Shown: positions 24,013 to 27,163 of the stretch, in pieces
How positions within the stretch are numbered: the stretch's first letter is position 1
Layout: each line of letters begins with the position of its first letter
Assembly (NCBI GenBank): GCA_018679695.1
Contig: JAHHKH010000421.1
Location: 1 to 27,163 of the forward strand
Origin: Maribacter sp.
GTDB taxonomy: Bacteria; Bacteroidota; Bacteroidia; Flavobacteriales; Flavobacteriaceae
DNA length: 27,163 nucleotides
Reading direction: 5' to 3'
The notes under the pieces: generated by a model
The model's input: the letters and a program-made list of their open reading frames with translations, nothing else
What the model was told of the DNA's origin: nothing
The model's database searches: none
Position numbers and translations under genes: made by a program

Positions 24013-25986
24013 ATGTTCTCCCAAAACTTCCACAACACACTGTTAAGATCAAATTTCATGGGTAAATGGAAATACGGTTTTATTTTTATTTTCGTCCTCT
24101 TTCTACATGTGGGGAATGCCCAAAGTATTTCTGAAAATTTTATAAGAATTACTGATAGTCTTATAAAAGCTGGTCCAAAAACATATGCAGAATTGGATGC
24201 TGTTTTAAAGCCATCAAGAAAAGATAGTACGCTAATGCGCTATTTTAGCAAAGAAGCAGAAAAAAGTAATTACCAGGATGGCCAGGCCTATGTCTTAAAC
24301 CATCTTGGGAGACAATATCGAGACATATCCCAGTTTTCAAAAGCCATAGGTCTTCACCTAAGCGCTTTAGAAATTGCAAGAGCATGTGAAAATATTGAAT
24401 TAAAGGTGTATAGTTTAAATATGCTTGGTGTAGTTTACAGTAGAATGGATGCTTTAAAATCAGCACTCAATTATTACCAGGATGCCTTGGCACTTGCAGA
24501 AACTATTGAAACCCCTTCCCTTAGCATCAAACGAAGTATTAATGTTTCCCTCAACGGCATAGGAAATATTTATCGAAAGCTTAGACAGTATTCACCGGCA
24601 ATTGAGAAGTTTTCGGAGGCGTTGAAGTTGGAGGAGAACTTGGGAAACAAATTAGGTCTTGCTATAAATTATCAAAACATAGGAGAATGTTACGAAGCTC
24701 AAGACAAGTTGGAAGAAGCTTTGGAAAATTTCGAAATTTCATTGTCCTACAATAATCAAATTAATTCTGAAAGAGGTAGAATCATTTGCAATTATAGCAT
24801 AGCACATGTTTATGTACATCAGGGTAAAAATGAAGAAGCACAGGTTATCCTTGAAGAAGTGCTTAGTAATGCTATGAAACTTGATGATCAGAAATTAATT
24901 TCTGAGGTTCTTATAAACCTGGGGGTAGCCTTACTAAGTCAAAAAAAATATGAGGAGGCAGATACTCGACTTAAAGAAAGTTTGAAGATAGCGAAAAGGT
25001 ATAATTTGCCTGAGCAAATAATAAACGCCTGTAAATCCTTGTCGAAAATATGGGAGCTTAAAGGAGATTATAAAAAGGCATTTCAATATTACCAACAGGC
25101 TAAATCATTGGAAAATGAAATTACCAATACTTTTAATCTTAGTTATGTCAATGATTTAACCTACAGATATGAAACTGAAAAAAGCATCAATAAATTGCAA
25201 GTACTTTCCGCGGAAAATGAACTTGTAAAGACAAAACTTCGAAAAAACCAAACTACTTTATTGATCAGTGGTTTTGCATTGGCGCTGTTGGCTGGCATAT
25301 TCTACATTCTGTATAGACAATACCAACTCAATAACGACAAGAAGTTATTGACCTTGGAACAGTCCATGCTGCGGAGTCAAATGAACCCTCACTTTTTATT
25401 CAATTCACTCAACTCCATCAAGCTGTATATCATAAACAACGATAAAAAGAATGCGGTTCACTATTTGAACAAATTCTCAAAATTGGTTCGGAAAATATTG
25501 GAAGCATCCTCTTTAAAGGAGATTTCTTTGGCAGAAGAATTAGAGACCGTGGAGCTATATATGAATATCGAGAATATTCGTTTTTCCAATGAAATTAATT
25601 TTAATATCTCAATTGACGATGAAGTTGATATTCATACGGTAAAGATTCCCTCTTTGATTTTACAACCTTTTCTTGAAAATGCGCTTTGGCATGGTCTTTC
25701 ATCCATAGAAGGTGAAAAAAGGATTGACCTTGAAGTGAGTAGGGGCAATAATGATTTTATTGATATCAGTATTACCGATAATGGCGTTGGGCGGGATGCC
25801 GCCGAGATAATCAAAAAAAGTAAAGTATTAAAACGGAAATCAGTGGGGATTGAAATCACAAAAGAACGACTCGCCAATTTTGCAAAGGATTACCAGAACA
25901 CTTTTGATGTGACCATTATTGACCTATTCGATAAAGAAAAAAATGCCACAGGTACACGAGTTGTTTTACACATACCTACAATTTAG
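24013..25986 (+). CDS. TPR-containing sensor histidine kinase, LytS/YehU type (His_kinase family)
   Basis: The frame gives 657 residues from ATG 24013. ATG 24058 (Met16) opens a clean signal peptide, MGKWKYGFIFIFVLFLHVGN then AQ, and is the likelier start. A periplasmic array of tetratricopeptide repeats spans about 85-370, with motifs such as LNHLGRQYRDISQFSKAIGL and LNGIGNIYRKLRQYSPAIEK. A helical linker leads to one transmembrane segment at about 414-434. The cytoplasmic kinase has H460 in SQMNPHFLFNSLNSIKLY, N556 in PFLENALWHG and DNGVGR at 589-594. It should phosphorylate the LytTR regulator encoded just upstream. The 3' end overlaps the convergent DUF3109 gene by 11 bases. The ligand is unknown; TPRs suggest it senses a protein or peptide partner. 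Confidence 0.94.
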   Translation: MFSQNFHNTLLRSNFMGKWKYGFIFIFVLFLHVGNAQSISENFIRITDSLIKAGPKTYAELDAVLKPSRKDSTLMRYFSKEAEKSNYQDGQAYVLNHLGRQYRDISQFSKAIGLHLSALEIARACENIELKVYSLNMLGVVYSRMDALKSALNYYQDALALAETIETPSLSIKRSINVSLNGIGNIYRKLRQYSPAIEKFSEALKLEENLGNKLGLAINYQNIGECYEAQDKLEEALENFEISLSYNNQINSERGRIICNYSIAHVYVHQGKNEEAQVILEEVLSNAMKLDDQKLISEVLINLGVALLSQKKYEEADTRLKESLKIAKRYNLPEQIINACKSLSKIWELKGDYKKAFQYYQQAKSLENEITNTFNLSYVNDLTYRYETEKSINKLQVLSAENELVKTKLRKNQTTLLISGFALALLAGIFYILYRQYQLNNDKKLLTLEQSMLRSQMNPHFLFNSLNSIKLYIINNDKKNAVHYLNKFSKLVRKILEASSLKEISLAEELETVELYMNIENIRFSNEINFNISIDDEVDIHTVKIPSLILQPFLENALWHGLSSIEGEKRIDLEVSRGNNDFIDISITDNGVGRDAAEIIKKSKVLKRKSVGIEITKERLANFAKDYQNTFDVTIIDLFDKEKNATGTRVVLHIPTI

Positions 25987-26548
25987 AATGGTCAGCAGCA
26001 GTTTGTTCCAACTCTTCATACCAAGCTTCGCCGAACTTTCTTATAAGGGCCTCTTTTACAAATTTATAAATAGGAAGACGTAGTTCCTTTCCTAGAGTAC
26101 AAGCCGAATCACATATTTGCCATTTGTGGTAATTCACCGCTGTAAGCTCTGTATATTCATGCACACGTACTGGGTACAGATGACAGGAAACCGGTTTTTT
26201 CCAGTTTATTGCCCCTTGGTTATAGGCCTCTTCAATACCGCATTTGGCGATATTATTTTCAGAATAGACAACATAGGCACATTCCTTGTTATCTATTAAG
26301 GTTGTTTCCCATTCGCCATCTTCCCCTTTAACAAAAGCACCCTGTTCTTCTATAGCGGCAATTCCCTTAGGGCCAAGAAAAGGTTTAACATCTTCATAGA
26401 TATCTACCAAAATCTCTGTTTCTTGTTCCTCCAATGGGGCACCGGCATTTCCATCAACACAACATGACCCTTTGCATGCATTAAGATCACACACAAAATG
26501 GTTTTCGATAATTTCCTCAGACACAATGGTCTTTCCTAATTGGAACAT
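25976..26548 (-). CDS. DUF3109 family cysteine-rich protein
   Basis: This 190-residue soluble protein has no signal peptide. The N-terminus carries C20, C25, C29 and C30 in FVCDLNACKGSCCVDGNAGAP; further cysteines are C90, C103, C122 (VSCHLYPVRV), C146 and C150. This pattern is typical of the DUF3109 family, widespread in Bacteroidota and related in style to YkgJ-like proteins that bind zinc or an iron-sulfur centre. The biochemical function is not established. Its last 11 bases overlap the convergent kinase gene. On the minus strand TATCTTTA lies upstream, close to the TAnnTTTG pattern. It is probably a single-gene unit. Confidence 0.9.
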   Translation of the reverse strand: MFQLGKTIVSEEIIENHFVCDLNACKGSCCVDGNAGAPLEEQETEILVDIYEDVKPFLGPKGIAAIEEQGAFVKGEDGEWETTLIDNKECAYVVYSENNIAKCGIEEAYNQGAINWKKPVSCHLYPVRVHEYTELTAVNYHKWQICDSACTLGKELRLPIYKFVKEALIRKFGEAWYEELEQTAADHSKL

Positions 26549-26643
26549 GAATTACTATTTAGGAAGTAAAGATAGTATTTACCCATTTAATTTTTAAGTT
26601 GGATATTTTTAGCAATCAACATCTAAAATAGAGCCAGTTAACG

Positions 26644-26651
26644 TAGATTTG
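26644..26651 (+). promoter_or_regulatory. Candidate -7 promoter element of the MarC gene
   Basis: TAGATTTG is an exact match to TAnnTTTG. Transcription would begin near 26657-26660, about 20 bases before the proposed TTG start. No clear -33 TTTG is present at the right distance. Confidence 0.35.
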
Positions 26652-26676
26652 CCAACAAACTAAAGCAGTTATTACC

Positions 26677-27163
26677 TTGGAATTACATTTAAACTTTAGG
26701 GAAATCGCAACATCGAGTATGGTACTTTTTGCGGTAATCGATATCATTGGAAGCATTCCGATAATCATAGGATTGAGGAGCAAGGTTGGTCACATTCAAT
26801 CTGAAAAAGCTTCGATAGTAGCTGCTATTATCATGGTGGCCTTTCTATTTATCGGGGAAAAGATTTTGAAATTAATAGGGATTGATGTGTATTCATTTGC
26901 AGTCGCGGGTGCTTTTGTACTATTCTTTTTAGCTATTGAAATGATATTGGGGATTACCCTTTACAAAGAAGAAGCCCCAGAAAGTGCTTCAGTCGTTCCC
27001 ATCGCCTTCCCCTTAATAGCAGGAGCCGGAACCATGACCTCATTATTGTCGCTAAGGGCAGAATTTCATGTAGAAAACATTATAATTGCAATAATAGTAA
27101 ACATTATATTTGTATACCTAGTTTTGAAGTCTTCCAAACGCATTGAAAAAGTTCTTGGCAAGA
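26677..27163 (+). CDS. MarC family (UPF0056) integral membrane protein, 3' end cut by window edge
   Basis: The frame is open from TTG at 26677 to the right edge (162 codons). The start MVLFAVIDIIGSIPIIIGLR and the later FAVAGAFVLFFLAIEMILGI and PIAFPLIAGAGTMTSLLSLR segments are hallmarks of the MarC/YchE family, multi-pass inner-membrane proteins of about 200 residues with no settled function. Family members normally have 10 to 15 residues before the VLFAVID segment. The TTG start gives LELHLNFREIATSS before it, which fits; the first ATG (26719) would remove that part. A stop codon at 26644-26646 closes the frame upstream, so TTG is the only common start codon there other than the late ATG. 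The last predicted helix and C-terminus lie beyond the window. Confidence 0.87.
   Translation, partial: MELHLNFREIATSSMVLFAVIDIIGSIPIIIGLRSKVGHIQSEKASIVAAIIMVAFLFIGEKILKLIGIDVYSFAVAGAFVLFFLAIEMILGITLYKEEAPESASVVPIAFPLIAGAGTMTSLLSLRAEFHVENIIIAIIVNIIFVYLVLKSSKRIEKVLGK

Overview
The window looks like chromosomal DNA of a marine-type Flavobacteriaceae (Bacteroidota). It is AT-rich, has few clear Shine-Dalgarno sites, several exact TAnnTTTG -7 promoter elements, a hybrid two-component regulator (propeller, kinase, receiver and AraC in one chain), flavobacterial class Ia nrdB-nrdA, a MarC protein and a DUF3109 protein. Genus and species cannot be fixed from the sequence alone. No tRNA, rRNA, CRISPR array, insertion sequence or phage gene was seen.

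Region 1 (1-10446) is a sugar-catabolism island. From the left it holds a cytoplasmic xylose-isomerase-like TIM barrel cut by the window edge (-), a stand-alone ASCH-domain gene (+), and a four-gene minus-strand operon: lipoprotein TIM barrel, DinB-like protein, nucleoside-permease-like MFS transporter, Gfo/Idh/MocA dehydrogenase. Divergent from this operon is a plus-strand operon: a GMC flavin oxidoreductase with an apparent Fe-S motif, its Tat-exported small subunit (gluconate 2-dehydrogenase subunit 3 family), and a Tat-exported hydroxypyruvate-isomerase-like TIM barrel. A secreted GH29 alpha-L-fucosidase converges on it. The set fits periplasmic oxidation of a sugar or glycoside to a keto sugar, processing by TIM-barrel enzymes, uptake by the permease and cytoplasmic reduction or isomerisation. 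Substrate and exact chemistry are inference.

Region 2 (10447-15110) is a long intergenic stretch with a possible 29-residue membrane peptide and a strong bidirectional terminator, then nrdA and nrdB (aerobic ribonucleotide reductase), both minus.

Region 3 (15073-22044) is a minus-strand unit. The large hybrid two-component regulator (1346 aa) is followed by an operon of exported proteins of unknown function: a 242-aa secreted protein, a 28-aa mini-protein, two lipoproteins and a 34-aa membrane peptide, closed by a strong terminator. In the gap between regulator and operon lie two ATGTAAC direct repeats exactly 21 bp apart and an exact TAnnTTTG element. Upstream of the regulator is a GC-richer block that folds on paper into a closed multibranch structure and ends in an intrinsic terminator, about 90 bases before the regulator start. 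It is a candidate non-coding RNA or regulatory leader.

Region 4 (22207-27163) has a minus-strand pair (45-aa membrane peptide and 182-aa exported protein) divergent from a LytTR response regulator and TPR-LytS-type histidine kinase operon, then a DUF3109 protein (-) and the start of a MarC-family membrane protein (+) that runs off the right edge.
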